Of a DNA stretch of 64,000 nucleotides, positions 47,195-57,456 are shown in pieces. Position numbers and translations under genes: made by a program. The notes beneath the pieces were generated by a model. It had not been told where the DNA came from. It worked only from the letters and a program-made list of their open reading frames with translations, and searched no databases. Origin of the DNA: Salinibacterium sp. ZJ70 (GTDB lineage: Bacteria > Actinomycetota > Actinomycetes > Actinomycetales > Microbacteriaceae); NCBI RefSeq assembly GCF_011751865.2, contig NZ_CP061770.1:1984001-2048000 (forward strand), written 5' to 3'. How positions within the stretch are numbered: the first letter of the stretch is position 1; each line of letters begins with the position of its first letter.

Positions 47195-49426
47195 TCAGTC
47201 GTCGGGCTTCCAGCGATACACGAGCGACGCGGGCAGCAGCAGCGCGGCGACCCGCCCGCGCAGGGGGGTCGACTCCGCGATCACCCGGCGTGCATCCCGC
47301 AGGGCGTCCACCGTGAGCGGGGCCGGATGCTGCGCGAACGCCGACGACTCGACGCTCGCCCGGAACTCGCGCAGCACGCCATCCGAGTCGTCGATCGCCT
47401 CCACGAGACGCTCCACGAACACTCGAGGCGTCTCGGATTCGGGCGCAGACCAGCCGTGATCTCGGGCCGTGTCGCGCAACTCGCTCCACGCCGCATCCGC
47501 GGCAGCCTCACCGCGCCGGATGCGGCGCACGCGACCGGCGCGCACCGCGACGCGGAACAGCGACGGCACCGCGACGAGCACCGCGAGCGCAACCGCGACG
47601 ATCCATGCGACCGCCGAGCTGCTCGACTCCACCACGGCCGCCGGATCCTCGGCGGTGTCGTCATCCAGCGGGCGAGCTCCCGGGGTGGAGGTCGGCGCGG
47701 GGGCCGCGGTCGCCTCCACGACGCTCTCGTCTTCGGGAGTTGCAGGGTCGTCCACCGGCGTCGATTCGAAGGCGGGCACCGAACCGCGACCCGGAGTCGG
47801 CTCGAACCGCATCCATCCGACGCCCTCGATGAACAGCTCCGGCCACGCGTGCAGGTCGTCGGTCGTGAGGGTGTGGACGGTCTCCCCGTCGACTGTCTGC
47901 GCTGCGCCCGGCTGGAACCCGACCGCGAGACGCGACGGGATCCCCAGCTCGCGAGCCATCACCGCCATCGCGGACGCGTAGTGCACGCAGTAGCCCGCCT
48001 TCACCTCGAGGAAAGCGGAGATCGCTTCGACGCTCGTGCCGTCGAAATCCTGCTCGACGGGCGTCTCCTCCGAATACCGGAACGGCGATCCGCGCAGATA
48101 GCTCTGCAACGCGACCGCCTTCTCGAACGGCGTGCGGGCCGCGCCCGCCACCTCGTTGGCCGTCGCGACGATGTTCGCCGGAAGCTCCGGAAGTTCGAGC
48201 GTCTGCTCCGACACGTCGAGCGACCCGCCGCGCACCAGCTGCTCGCCCGTCGGATCCACCTCCAGGAAGTCGACCGAGTAGGTCTGCGCGCTGATGCTCG
48301 AATCGGTGGAGCGCATCGCGAGTGTGTCGCGGAGCCACTCCGCATCTCCGTCGAAGCCGGTCACCGAGACAGCGGGGTACGGCGCCGGAATCCATCGACT
48401 CGTGTACGAGCCGACCTCGACCACGACCGTCGCGGGGTCGGCGGCGACATCCGCGGCGAGACCCGGCGGTGGGCCGATCGCACTGAGGTCGCCTCCGCCT
48501 AGACCCCTCGTCGCCGTGGGCTCCCACACGTTGCCGAAGAAGCTCTCCATCGTGGCCAAGCGCAGGTACACGGGCCCGGTCGCATCCGTCGTGTAGCTCA
48601 GCAGACTCATCGGCGCGCCCCGCCGCAGATCATCGCCGAGCGACACGAGCGGGTTCACCCCGGTGCGGTACCCGTCGATCCCGCCCCCTCCGCGCGGGTC
48701 GCGCACATCCGGCATCACCGCGGGGGCCACGAGTGCGCCGCCGATCGCCACGATGCCGAGCAGCCCCACGATGCGCCGGCTGTCGGCGCGTCGGCCCACC
48801 CGCAGCAGCGCGAGGTAGAGCACCGCCGTCACGATGAACCACAGCGGGTCGGCGAGACCCGGTCGCACCGCGACCGGCACCAGCAGAATCGCGCCGACCG
48901 GCAGCGCCACGAGCGCCGGCGTCGAGGCGGCGAGGAAGACGTCCGAGAACCACGCCGACGTGAGCATCACGATGACGAGGAGCATCACGATGCCCGGGGT
49001 GGGCGAGGCCGGTGCCGACTGCTCGGCGATCGACTGCATGCCGGATCGCAGGACGCCTGCGAGCGCGCCGACCGTGTCGAACGTGGGGATGAGTCCGAGG
49101 ATCGCGGTGCCGGGCGCGTACAGTCCCGTCAGCAGCGCGATCCCGACCCCGAAGCCGACGATCGACGGCCACCCTGCGCGCCGCGCACGCGAGCGCACCC
49201 ACGTGGTCGTCGTGAGCATCGCCGCTGCCGCGACCGAGCCGAGAAGCCACCACGAGATGTCGCCGATCACCACATGCAGGCTCGCGAGCGCCGACATGAG
49301 GAGCGCCTGCACGAGGAGCACCTGCGTGCGGCGCGTGCGCGACACCCGCGGTCGGCGCGCCTCGGGTGCCCCGCGATCTCGCGGCGCCGGTGCGACCGCG
49401 TTCGGGCGGACGTCAGCGAGCACCAT
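47195..49426 (-). CDS. Transglutaminase-like membrane protein (TgpA/DUF3488 type)
   Basis: The 743-residue protein has six or so N-terminal helices (to about residue 210), a long extracytoplasmic part containing a transglutaminase core with cysteine in KAGYCVHYASAMAVMAREL and the His-Asp side in DDLHAWPELF, a Thr/Pro-rich linker, one more helix (near AVAWIVAVALAVLVAVPSL) and a cytoplasmic tail (DUF4129-like). ATG 49426 overlaps the DUF58 stop by 14 nt. MoxR-DUF58-TgpA is a conserved trio in bacteria, probably concerned with envelope protein folding or modification; the precise reaction is unknown. Confidence 0.9.
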   Translation of the reverse strand: MVLADVRPNAVAPAPRDRGAPEARRPRVSRTRRTQVLLVQALLMSALASLHVVIGDISWWLLGSVAAAAMLTTTTWVRSRARRAGWPSIVGFGVGIALLTGLYAPGTAILGLIPTFDTVGALAGVLRSGMQSIAEQSAPASPTPGIVMLLVIVMLTSAWFSDVFLAASTPALVALPVGAILLVPVAVRPGLADPLWFIVTAVLYLALLRVGRRADSRRIVGLLGIVAIGGALVAPAVMPDVRDPRGGGGIDGYRTGVNPLVSLGDDLRRGAPMSLLSYTTDATGPVYLRLATMESFFGNVWEPTATRGLGGGDLSAIGPPPGLAADVAADPATVVVEVGSYTSRWIPAPYPAVSVTGFDGDAEWLRDTLAMRSTDSSISAQTYSVDFLEVDPTGEQLVRGGSLDVSEQTLELPELPANIVATANEVAGAARTPFEKAVALQSYLRGSPFRYSEETPVEQDFDGTSVEAISAFLEVKAGYCVHYASAMAVMARELGIPSRLAVGFQPGAAQTVDGETVHTLTTDDLHAWPELFIEGVGWMRFEPTPGRGSVPAFESTPVDDPATPEDESVVEATAAPAPTSTPGARPLDDDTAEDPAAVVESSSSAVAWIVAVALAVLVAVPSLFRVAVRAGRVRRIRRGEAAADAAWSELRDTARDHGWSAPESETPRVFVERLVEAIDDSDGVLREFRASVESSAFAQHPAPLTVDALRDARRVIAESTPLRGRVAALLLPASLVYRWKPDD

Positions 49427-50699
49427 GCGCAACCCCCGCTCCGTTCGTGGCCGAGCGCCACACATCGCCGATGTCGTCATCCGTCATCGCGTCGATGCAG
49501 GTCCACCCCGCGTCGACGAAGCGCTCACGAGCGGAGAGACGCAGCCCCAGAAGGAACACCGCACCCGCCTGGCCGGGGCGCCGCTGCCGCAGCACCCAGT
49601 CGATGACCTCATCGTCGGCATCCGCGAGCACCGCGAACGTGGGACCCACGGCGTCCGCGTCGAGGGGAGGCAGAGGCGCATCGGCGCTCTGCAGCCGGAT
49701 CGAGGCGAGGCTCGTGAGGAACGCCTCGAAGCGCTGCCCGCCCTCCCACGGCTCCCCCACGGGCGCGACCTGCTGCGGTGCGGACTCGGCCACACCCACC
49801 CGGAAGCCGACCTCGTCGAGGTGCACCGCGAGCGAGGCGAGCATCCGCACCGACCATTCGAACGACTCGCTCAGAAGGCCTGGCGGTTCGGTGATCAGAT
49901 CGGGCTCGGCATCCGGATGACCGCTCGCGCGGGTGTCGATGATGATGCGGGCGTCGGGGTGGCTGCGGTGCTCCTCCTGGCGCACCATGAGCTCGCCGTG
50001 ACGCGCCGAGGCTCGCCAGTGCACGCGCCGCAGGGCGTCGCCGCGGCGGTACTCGCGGGTCGACAGGTCGTCATCGCTGCCCACCACACGGCGTTGCACG
50101 AGCTGCGCGCTCCCGTCGCCGTCGATGAGCACGGGGCCGCCCGCCGCGAGCGGGGTGACCGCCGGTACGACCGTCAGCCGATCCGCCGACCCCACCGCCT
50201 CATGAACGCGCACCATCCCGAACGGGTCGCCCGACTCCAGCACGAGTGGGCCGACCGCGAACACTCCGCGACGCGGCGGATGCGCGACGTACTCGATCGC
50301 GCCCACGCGCCGTGAGGCGGGGCGCGAGGGCAGCGGCGCGAGCTCCTGAGGAGTCTGCACCTCGTGCCACGGGATCGCGTCGTTCCACAGGAAGGTGGGC
50401 GTCGTCACCATGCCGGAGTTGCGCACGCGCAGCGTCACGTGGCACGGCGATGCGACAGCGACGACGGGCGGCGAGAACAGGCGCACGACCTCGAGGGTGG
50501 GCCGCCGAAGCCATCCCACCGCGAGCCCGCCGAGCGCGAGCAGCACCGCGAAAGCGCCGGCGACGACGAGTTCGGGGCGCCCCCAGGCATACCCGGCGGC
50601 GGCGCACGCCACCCCGGCGATCGCTGTCACCCAGCCGCGCAGGCTCACCCGCAGGTAACGCACACGACGCAACGTGCTGGGCGAATCTGCGGAAGCCAC
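49413..50699 (-). CDS. DUF58 protein (vWA-like, MoxR partner)
   Basis: The 428-residue protein has two N-terminal helices (about 25-65) and a soluble part with the DUF58 signature STREYRRGDALRRVHWRAS followed by ELMVRQ. GTG 50699 is the start, 11 bp after the MoxR stop. It probably acts as adaptor for the MoxR ATPase. The stop overlaps the TgpA start. Confidence 0.9.
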   Translation of the reverse strand: MASADSPSTLRRVRYLRVSLRGWVTAIAGVACAAAGYAWGRPELVVAGAFAVLLALGGLAVGWLRRPTLEVVRLFSPPVVAVASPCHVTLRVRNSGMVTTPTFLWNDAIPWHEVQTPQELAPLPSRPASRRVGAIEYVAHPPRRGVFAVGPLVLESGDPFGMVRVHEAVGSADRLTVVPAVTPLAAGGPVLIDGDGSAQLVQRRVVGSDDDLSTREYRRGDALRRVHWRASARHGELMVRQEEHRSHPDARIIIDTRASGHPDAEPDLITEPPGLLSESFEWSVRMLASLAVHLDEVGFRVGVAESAPQQVAPVGEPWEGGQRFEAFLTSLASIRLQSADAPLPPLDADAVGPTFAVLADADDEVIDWVLRQRRPGQAGAVFLLGLRLSARERFVDAGWTCIDAMTDDDIGDVWRSATNGAGVAHGAR

Positions 50700-50710
50700 C
50701 GTCTCTCCGC

Positions 50711-51736
50711 TCAGGCTGTGCCGGACGCGCCGAGCGGCACGGGCGTCGCGTGCAGGATGCGCGCCATCGTCTCGGCGATGCCGTCACGACCGAATCCGGC
50801 GGACGACTTCGCGGGCATGAGCCGATGCGCGAAGACGGGGAGCGTGAGGGCGTCGATGTCGTCCGGCAGCACGAAGTCGCGCCCGTCGAGCGCGGCGCGG
50901 GCCTTCGCGGCGCGCACGAGCTGCAGCGTCGCGCGGGGGCTCGCGCCCAGGCGCAGCTCCCGATCGACGCGGGTCGCGGCGGCGATCGCCACCGCGTAGT
51001 GCTCGACGGCGGCGCTCACGTAGACATCTCGCACGGTGCGGATCATGCTCCGCAGCCGCTCGATCGTGATGACGGGCTCGAGGTCATGCAGCGGGCTGCC
51101 CTTGTCGTGGTGGCGCAGCATCGCGGCCTCGCTCGCGTGATCCGGGTAGCCCATCGAGACGCGAGCCATGAAGCGGTCGCGCTGGGCCTCCGGCAGGGCG
51201 TACGTGCCCTCCATCTCGACCGGGTTCTGCGTCGCGATGACGGTGAACGGATCCGGGAGGGCGTAGGTCGCGCCGTCGACCGACACCTGGCGCTCCTCCA
51301 TCGATTCGAGGAGGGCCGATTGGGTCTTGGGGCTCGCGCGGTTGATCTCGTCGCCGATGACGATGTTCGCGAACACGGGGCCGGGCTTGAATTCGAACTC
51401 GCGCCGCCCCTGATCGAACACCGAGACGCCGGTGATGTCGCTCGGCAGCAGGTCGGGCGTGAACTGGATGCGGTTGACGGTGCAGTCGACACTTCTCGCG
51501 AGCGCGCGGGCGAGCATCGTCTTGCCGACGCCGGGGACGTCTTCGACGAGCAGGTGACCTTCGGCGAGCAGCACCGTGGCGGCGAGCTCGACGACGTCGC
51601 GTTTGCCGGCGATGACCGTCTCGACGGCGGCGATCACCGCACGCGCGTCGAGGAGGAATTCAGGGCTTGAGAGCGGGCGGTTCGCGGAGTCGGCATCGAT
51701 GCCGACCCCCGCCGGGTGGTGGAGCGGGCGATCCAT
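50711..51736 (-). CDS. MoxR family AAA+ ATPase
   Basis: The 341-residue AAA+ protein has Walker A EDVPGVGKTMLARAL, Walker B VIGDEINRASPKTQSALLESM, sensor ATQNPVE and the C-terminal lid. MoxR ATPases act as chaperones for vWA-type partners such as the DUF58 protein downstream. ATG 51736 is preferred over 51808: a CAGACT box is 6 nt before it, and the extra residues are not conserved. It follows cofE by 31 bp and could be in the same transcript. Confidence 0.92.
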   Translation of the reverse strand: MDRPLHHPAGVGIDADSANRPLSSPEFLLDARAVIAAVETVIAGKRDVVELAATVLLAEGHLLVEDVPGVGKTMLARALARSVDCTVNRIQFTPDLLPSDITGVSVFDQGRREFEFKPGPVFANIVIGDEINRASPKTQSALLESMEERQVSVDGATYALPDPFTVIATQNPVEMEGTYALPEAQRDRFMARVSMGYPDHASEAAMLRHHDKGSPLHDLEPVITIERLRSMIRTVRDVYVSAAVEHYAVAIAAATRVDRELRLGASPRATLQLVRAAKARAALDGRDFVLPDDIDALTLPVFAHRLMPAKSSAGFGRDGIAETMARILHATPVPLGASGTA

Positions 51737-51767
51737 CTGCTGAGTCTGGCACGAACGTGCGTTTTCG

Positions 51768-52586
51768 TCAGCCTCTCTCGGCGGACTCTCCGGGTGCTCC
51801 CACGGCACGCTCGCGACCGGCGCGGAATCCGTCCTCCCAGGCTTCGGCGGTGCCCTGGCGGAACATATCGCGGTCGCTCGAGCGCAGCAGAGCGCGAGCG
51901 CCGGGGGCGTCGAGCTCGGTCACGAGGTACCCGAGCCCGCGGATGACGGCGAGCGGACGCGCCCCCGCCTTCGCCTTCACGAGCTCGCTCGCAGCCGCCA
52001 GCTCGTCGGCGATCGCGGGAGCCGTGACCGCGAGCGCGCGGCCGTTCGCATCCGAGCTTCCGGCGAGATCCTCGAGCACGACGACGCCCGCGGCGCCGAT
52101 CGCCTGATCGACCTGGCCTTCGCGCCACGGCCTCCCGAACGTGTCGGTGAGGATGACGCCGATGCGGATCCCGAACCGCTCGCGCAGCGCCGCGGCGAGC
52201 GCGCGCGCCGACGCATCCGGATCGACCGGCAGCAGCAGCACGTGGCCGTCGGGTGCATTCGACGCGTCGACGCCCGCCGCCGCCATCACAAGCCCCTGCC
52301 GGTTCTCGACTATGCGGGTGACGCCGTGGCCACCGGCGTGCGCGCGACTCGCGACCACGCGCACCGTCTCGGCGGTGATCGCCTCCTCGCGATCCGCAGC
52401 GGCGACGAGGCGCCCCTCCGCCTTCGACACGATCTTGCTCGTGACGGCCAGGATGTCGCCGTCTTCGATGACGCCGTCGAGGGCGTCGCCGAGGATGCGC
52501 GCGAGGTCGTCGCCCGGCTGGAACTCCGGCAGCCCGGGGACCGCGAAGACGCTGAAGACGGGCACGTCGCGAGGCAGCGGGGTCAC
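51768..52586 (-). CDS. cofE: Coenzyme F420-0:L-glutamate ligase
   Basis: The 272-residue CofE/FbiB N-terminal-type protein adds gamma-linked glutamates to F420-0. Landmarks are [51 protein letters not shown] and [16 protein letters not shown]. The nitroreductase-like C-terminal domain of mycobacterial FbiB is absent, so it is the short form. GTG 52586 is the start ([12 protein letters not shown]). The proposed F420-0 importer is 4.6 kb away and fgd 6 kb the other way. Confidence 0.93.
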   Translation of the reverse strand: MTPLPRDVPVFSVFAVPGLPEFQPGDDLARILGDALDGVIEDGDILAVTSKIVSKAEGRLVAAADREEAITAETVRVVASRAHAGGHGVTRIVENRQGLVMAAAGVDASNAPDGHVLLLPVDPDASARALAAALRERFGIRIGVILTDTFGRPWREGQVDQAIGAAGVVVLEDLAGSSDANGRALAVTAPAIADELAAASELVKAKAGARPLAVIRGLGYLVTELDAPGARALLRSSDRDMFRQGTAEAWEDGFRAGRERAVGAPGESAERG

Positions 52587-52727
52587 AGGCTCAGCCTACG
52601 GTTGGCACGGGTGCTCGGGCGCGCAGCCGGCTCGGCCCCCGTACGGGGAGAGTACGCGCCGCTCACTCGGGTCCTAGATTCGACGGAGCGCGGCGCGCCC
52701 GCAACAGACCACCACAGGAGACGTTCT

Positions 52728-54944
52728 ATGTTCACCCGGATCACGCTCGACGGTGCACCCAGCTTTGCCGCCGGCACGGGAGGATCGCTCGAGGAACTGG
52801 ACCGATTCAACTTCGTCTTCGGCCCCAACGGAACCGGCAAGACAACCATCAGCCGCATCATTGTCGAGCCCAGGCTGCATGACGGCACAGCATATGAGAC
52901 AAGCAACCCGGCACTGACAACCGATGCGGCCGTATACAACCGCGACTATGCAGATAGAACCCTGCGAGAAGCGAGTCGGCTGAGCGGAGTGTTCGTGCTC
53001 GACGATGAGGATCCGGAAGCGCGGGAAGAGTTCCACAAGCTCACGTCTGAAAGCGGGTCCATCGCGTCCCGGACGACGATCATCCAGGATCTCAAAGACA
53101 AGATCGGCGCGATAGACAGGCAACTAGCAAAGGCACGCTCCGAACTCGTTGAGCTGGCCTGGTCCGAACGTGCGAACGTCCCCACCGAGCTGAAACCCAT
53201 GTTCGAGGGCTACAACGGGAAGAAGGAAGTCTTTGCCGAGAAGCTCATCGGCGTCGTTAGGGCTGAGGTCCCGACCACGCAGGAGTTGATGGTCGAAGCT
53301 AAGGCAGCATTCGAGAGTGCGGGCAGCCCCGCCCAGCCGCTGTCCAAGCCGCCTGGGTACGAGTCGGTCGCGTCGCACCCCGCTTGGAACCTGCTAGCGG
53401 CTCCAATCACAGGTAGCGCCGACGTTACATTGGCTGCGCTCATCAATGACCTGGGGAACCAGGACTGGGTTGCTAAGGGACGCGATTTCCTTGCTGTCGC
53501 TGAAGACCGTTGTCCCTTCTGCCAGCAAGGGCTTCCGGACAACTTTCTCGAACACCTTGCTGAGTTCTATGACGCAACGTATGCGCAAGCGATGGAAAGC
53601 ATCGCTTCGCTGGCAACGGCGGCGACGGAAGTCCATGCGCTCATCGGTAGAGCCTTGGACGCGCTCGACCGTGTTGCGCCTGTCTTCGTGGATGGCTCTA
53701 GACGCGACACACTGATTGCCGGTCTCCGGACGAGCATGCGGCGCAACGAAGATGCACTGACCGCGAAACTGGCTAGTCCCACAGCGCTGACCACGGTCTC
53801 AGATCTCGGACCGCAGCTGCAGGAAGTCGGGAGCCTCATTGACCAAGTCAATTTGCGAGTGACCGAGCACAATGCGCGACTTGCAAACCGTTCTACGGCA
53901 CGGGCCGCTCTAGTCGAGCGATGCTGGACATTCTTCGCATGGGGAACACTTGGCTCCAATCTCGGGAGATACCACGGAGTCGTGGCTGGGACCAAGGATC
54001 GCCTGGCTCAACTCACGACTGAGCTCAACGCGGCACGAGAGGACCAGGATAAGGACCAGCAGCGCGCCAAAGATCTCGAAAGCTCGCTCGTCTCAAGCGC
54101 TCCGGCAATCGCCAGGATCAACCGTCTTCTCAAGGCAGTGGGTTTTGAGCGATTCCACCTCGCCCCGTCGGATGAGCTCAAGGACGGGTACCGTCTTCAG
54201 CGCCCCGACGGCAAAGACGTCGAAAACACTCTGAGTGATGGCGAACGGTCGTTCATCGCGTTCCTCTACTACTTCGTCCAGTTGGAAGCTAAGCATCGAA
54301 GCTCAGACCTGGAACCGCTCGTCGCTGTGATCGACGATCCAATCTCCAGCCTCGACAGTGACGTGCTCTTTGTCGTTGGCAGTTTGGTTCGAAGAATCAT
54401 CCAGATGATCAACGCTGAGGATGGACGCCTCCGCCAGCTCATCTTGCTCACCCACAACATTCAGTTCTACTTGGAGGTCACCTACCCGCGGTCGGCGGAT
54501 AAGAGGACAGGGGCGCTTCGGGGACGCCGATACTACGAACTAAGACGCGGATCTGACGGTCTGACCCGAGTGAGCGCATCCACCCAGAACGAAGTTCGGT
54601 CGAACTATCAGCGCCTTTGGGAAGCGGTCCGGCGAGCGACGGATGACGGCGGGCCGACCGACGCAGGTCTCGAGAATGTTCTCCGCCGCATTCTCGAGAA
54701 CTACTTCACTTTAATTGGCAGCTTCCCAGACCTAGACGAAGTAATGGAGTCCGCCGGCGGGGACGAGGTGATTGCGAGCAAAGCGCTCCTGGCCTGGTTG
54801 CATCACGGCTCGCACAGCCTCGTCGACGACTTTAACTATTCCCCTTCGGGCATAAGCCGGGCGGTCTATCTCAAAGTGTTCCGAGACATTTTCGAGCGCA
54901 CGAACCAGCTCGGGCATTACGAACTCATGATGGCCCAGGGATAA
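52728..54944 (+). CDS. Lone PrrC/RloC-like AAA_13 ATPase, putative defence protein
   Basis: The 738-residue protein has Walker A FGPNGTGKTT (31-40), a coiled-coil middle with a CPFC zinc-hook motif (262-265), a signature TLSDGERS, Walker B VAVIDDPISSLDSD and H-loop LLTHN. The C-terminus has an R-x-x-x-E pair (RRILEN) and a His-rich LHHGSHS. This layout resembles AAA_13 proteins, which include the anticodon nucleases PrrC and RloC; whether a nuclease is present is not provable by eye. ATG 52728 has CAGGAG 8 nt upstream, and a TAGATT box is near 52675. Its composition is more AT-rich than its neighbours. It stands alone between cofE and an LLM gene, without methylase or restriction genes. Confidence 0.75.
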   Translation: MFTRITLDGAPSFAAGTGGSLEELDRFNFVFGPNGTGKTTISRIIVEPRLHDGTAYETSNPALTTDAAVYNRDYADRTLREASRLSGVFVLDDEDPEAREEFHKLTSESGSIASRTTIIQDLKDKIGAIDRQLAKARSELVELAWSERANVPTELKPMFEGYNGKKEVFAEKLIGVVRAEVPTTQELMVEAKAAFESAGSPAQPLSKPPGYESVASHPAWNLLAAPITGSADVTLAALINDLGNQDWVAKGRDFLAVAEDRCPFCQQGLPDNFLEHLAEFYDATYAQAMESIASLATAATEVHALIGRALDALDRVAPVFVDGSRRDTLIAGLRTSMRRNEDALTAKLASPTALTTVSDLGPQLQEVGSLIDQVNLRVTEHNARLANRSTARAALVERCWTFFAWGTLGSNLGRYHGVVAGTKDRLAQLTTELNAAREDQDKDQQRAKDLESSLVSSAPAIARINRLLKAVGFERFHLAPSDELKDGYRLQRPDGKDVENTLSDGERSFIAFLYYFVQLEAKHRSSDLEPLVAVIDDPISSLDSDVLFVVGSLVRRIIQMINAEDGRLRQLILLTHNIQFYLEVTYPRSADKRTGALRGRRYYELRRGSDGLTRVSASTQNEVRSNYQRLWEAVRRATDDGGPTDAGLENVLRRILENYFTLIGSFPDLDEVMESAGGDEVIASKALLAWLHHGSHSLVDDFNYSPSGISRAVYLKVFRDIFERTNQLGHYELMMAQG

Positions 54945-55026
54945 GCCGGGGGCTTCCCTGCCATCGGGCTGGCGTCGCGATCAGTCTCCGAAGGTGACTC
55001 ACACCTGTGCGATACTCAGTTGCTCG

Positions 55027-56028
55027 TCAGCGGCGAAGCCCCGGCAGCACCTCGCGCCCGAAGGTGTCGACGAACCGGGCCTGGTCGCTCGAGACGTCGT
55101 GCAGGTAGACGCGGTCGAAGCCGAGGTCGAGGTAGCGCTGGATGTGGGCGCGGTGCGCATCCGGCTCGTCCGAGATGAACACCCGGCCCTCGAAGTCCTC
55201 CGGGCGCACCGTGCGGGCCATGTGCTCCAGCTCGAACGGCGAGCGGATATCGGACTTCGGGAACCGGAGGCCGGCGTTCGGCCAGTTGGCGAGGGCGTTC
55301 CGCACCGCCTCCTCGCGCGTGGGCGCCCAACTCACGTGAAGGCGGACGATGCGCGTCTGGGTCTCGGGGCGCCTCCCGACCTCGCGCGCGCCCTCCGCGA
55401 AACGCTGCAGGAGCGGCGCGACCTTCTCGATCGGGGCGGCGTCCACGACGATGCCGTCGACCGTGCGGCCTGCGCGCTTGGCTGTGACGGGGCCGGCCGT
55501 GCCGATGAGGATGGGCGGTGCTTCTTTCGGCATCGTCCAGAGCCGCGTGGTCTCGAGCTTGAAGTACTGGCCGTCGTGGCGAGTGTCGCGTCCTGCGAGG
55601 GATGCGGCGAACAGCTTCTTGATGACATCGACGGCTTCGAACATCCGGTTGATGCGCTCATGCGGCTCGGGCCAGTAGGTGCCGACGACATGCTCGTTGA
55701 TGGCCTCCCCCGCACCGAGCCCCAGCCAGTGGCGCCCCGGATACATCGCCGCGAGCGTCGCCGACGCCTGCGCGATCATCGCCGGATGCCACCGGAACGC
55801 GGGCGTCGTGACCCCCGTGCCGAGGTCGCCCGCCGTGACCTGCCCGAGCGCCGAGAGCACGTTCCACACGAAGCTCGCCTGCCCCTGCTGCGGCGTCCAC
55901 GGCTGGAAGTGGTCGGCCGCCATGACCCCGGTGAACCCCGCCGCCTCCGCCTGCTGCGCGAGCGCGATGATGTCGCCCGGCGCGAAGCGCTCGAGCATGG
56001 CGGCGTAGCCGATGTGGGGTGCGGTCAC
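55027..56028 (-). CDS. LLM-class F420-dependent oxidoreductase (G6PDH-like family)
   Basis: The 333-residue luciferase-like protein carries ADHFQPWTPQQGQASFVW and a WLGLGAGEAINEHVVG loop, like the corresponding segments of FGD ([15 protein letters not shown]). It most resembles the TIGR03557 group predicted to bind F420. GTG 56028 is supported by a CATGAT box 7 nt before; an ATG 60 nt upstream would add Arg-rich filler. It is monocistronic, followed by the convergent ATPase. The substrate is unknown. Confidence 0.88.
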   Translation of the reverse strand: MTAPHIGYAAMLERFAPGDIIALAQQAEAAGFTGVMAADHFQPWTPQQGQASFVWNVLSALGQVTAGDLGTGVTTPAFRWHPAMIAQASATLAAMYPGRHWLGLGAGEAINEHVVGTYWPEPHERINRMFEAVDVIKKLFAASLAGRDTRHDGQYFKLETTRLWTMPKEAPPILIGTAGPVTAKRAGRTVDGIVVDAAPIEKVAPLLQRFAEGAREVGRRPETQTRIVRLHVSWAPTREEAVRNALANWPNAGLRFPKSDIRSPFELEHMARTVRPEDFEGRVFISDEPDAHRAHIQRYLDLGFDRVYLHDVSSDQARFVDTFGREVLPGLRR

Positions 56029-56062
56029 GGTTCCATCATGACGGTTGTGCGCCGCCGAGCGG

Positions 56063-57406
56063 TCAGGGGCGCGTCGCCGCCATCGCATCCGCGACGAGCT
56101 TCGTGATGCTCTCGCTCGATCCGTACTCGGGGGTGAAGCCCATGCGCACGACGATGAGGCCCTCGGAGGGCACGATCGTCATCCGCTGGCCGTCGTGGCC
56201 GTTCGCCGAGTAGGTGTCCTCGGGGAGCTCTGGCCAGCGCAGCGAGCCGTCGGGCATGCGGTTGGTGCGCCAGCTCATCGCGAAGCCGGGGTCGTCGGTC
56301 TCGGAGACCTCGGTCGGCGAGAGCACGGTGTCCATCCATCCCTCGGGGAGCAGCTGGCGGCCGTTCCACTCGCCGCCCTGCAGGGCGAACTGGCCGATCG
56401 CCGCCCAGTCCCGGGGAGACGCCCACAGGTAGGACGAGCAGACGGGGGTGCCCGCGCCATCCGGTTCGAAGACGGCGGTCGAGAGCCCGAGCGGGCCGAG
56501 AAGCTTCGCGCGCGGCAGGTCGGCACCGAGGCCCGCGCGCTCGGCGAGCACATCGCAGAGCAGCGTGGTCGATCCGCTCGAGTACTGCTGCACCGTGCCG
56601 GGGTCGTGGGCGAGCGGGAGGCTCGCCACATATGCGCCCATGTCGGATTCGAGGTAGAGCATGCGGGTGATGGGCGTTCCGAGGTCGTATGTCTCGTCCC
56701 ATTCGATGCCACTCGTCATGCGCAGCAGCTGCTCGACGGTGATGTCGGCGCGCGCATCCGTCCACTCGGGGTGCAGGCCGTCGTCGTCGAGCGACACGCC
56801 CCCCTCCTTCACGAGCACACCGGTGAGCAGCGAGGTGACGCTCTTCGACATCGACCAGCCGAGCTGCGGAGTGTCGGACGTGAAGCCGTCGGCGTAGCGT
56901 TCGGCCACGAGCTCGCCGTCCTTCACGATCACGACGCCGCGCGTGCCGAGCGCCGCCTTCACCTCGGCGGGCAGGTGATCGCCGAACGCCGCGGCGAGCG
57001 CCGCCTCCAGCTCGGGCGTCGAGGACGGCGTGGCCGCCCGCGCGAACGGGTTGCCGCTCGCCGAGATGCTCGTGGCTGTGCCGAGCTCGGGCCGGTCAGA
57101 GGCGAGCGTGCAACCGAAGCCCTCGGCGAACCACGCCCGCTGCGGCGCGAGCGCCCCCAGCAGCGTCACCTCGGCCCCGGACGCGGTGGGGCCACCTCGC
57201 AGATACGGCACGAGCGGGTTGTCGGGCAGGTCGGAATCCGGATCCTCCCGCGCGGCGACATACGCCACCGCGCACGCGTTGTGGGCGGCATATCCGGTGC
57301 CCGTGAGCAGGATCGGCTGCTGCCAGACGTAGACGCCGGTTCCGGCGAGGACGATGACGATCAGGGTGACGGCGACGCCGACGACCACCCGACGAAGGAT
57401 GCGCAC
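56063..57406 (-). CDS. Membrane-anchored serine hydrolase, beta-lactamase family
   Basis: The 447-residue protein has an N-terminal signal anchor (about 5-27, RRVVVGVAVTLIVIVLAG), then a class C beta-lactamase-like domain with S-x-x-K as SMSK (185-188), YSS in place of Y-x-N, and H-D-G near the C-terminus (NGHDGQRM). The lactamase side is outside the cell. It differs from the cytoplasmic paralogue at 15831. GTG 57406 is the start. Esterase or peptidase activity is as likely as beta-lactam hydrolysis. Confidence 0.88.
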   Translation of the reverse strand: MRILRRVVVGVAVTLIVIVLAGTGVYVWQQPILLTGTGYAAHNACAVAYVAAREDPDSDLPDNPLVPYLRGGPTASGAEVTLLGALAPQRAWFAEGFGCTLASDRPELGTATSISASGNPFARAATPSSTPELEAALAAAFGDHLPAEVKAALGTRGVVIVKDGELVAERYADGFTSDTPQLGWSMSKSVTSLLTGVLVKEGGVSLDDDGLHPEWTDARADITVEQLLRMTSGIEWDETYDLGTPITRMLYLESDMGAYVASLPLAHDPGTVQQYSSGSTTLLCDVLAERAGLGADLPRAKLLGPLGLSTAVFEPDGAGTPVCSSYLWASPRDWAAIGQFALQGGEWNGRQLLPEGWMDTVLSPTEVSETDDPGFAMSWRTNRMPDGSLRWPELPEDTYSANGHDGQRMTIVPSEGLIVVRMGFTPEYGSSESITKLVADAMAATRP

Positions 57407-57456
57407 CAGCGGATGCTATCGGCACCGGGGCGAGCGTCGCGAGGTGGAACGCCCTG

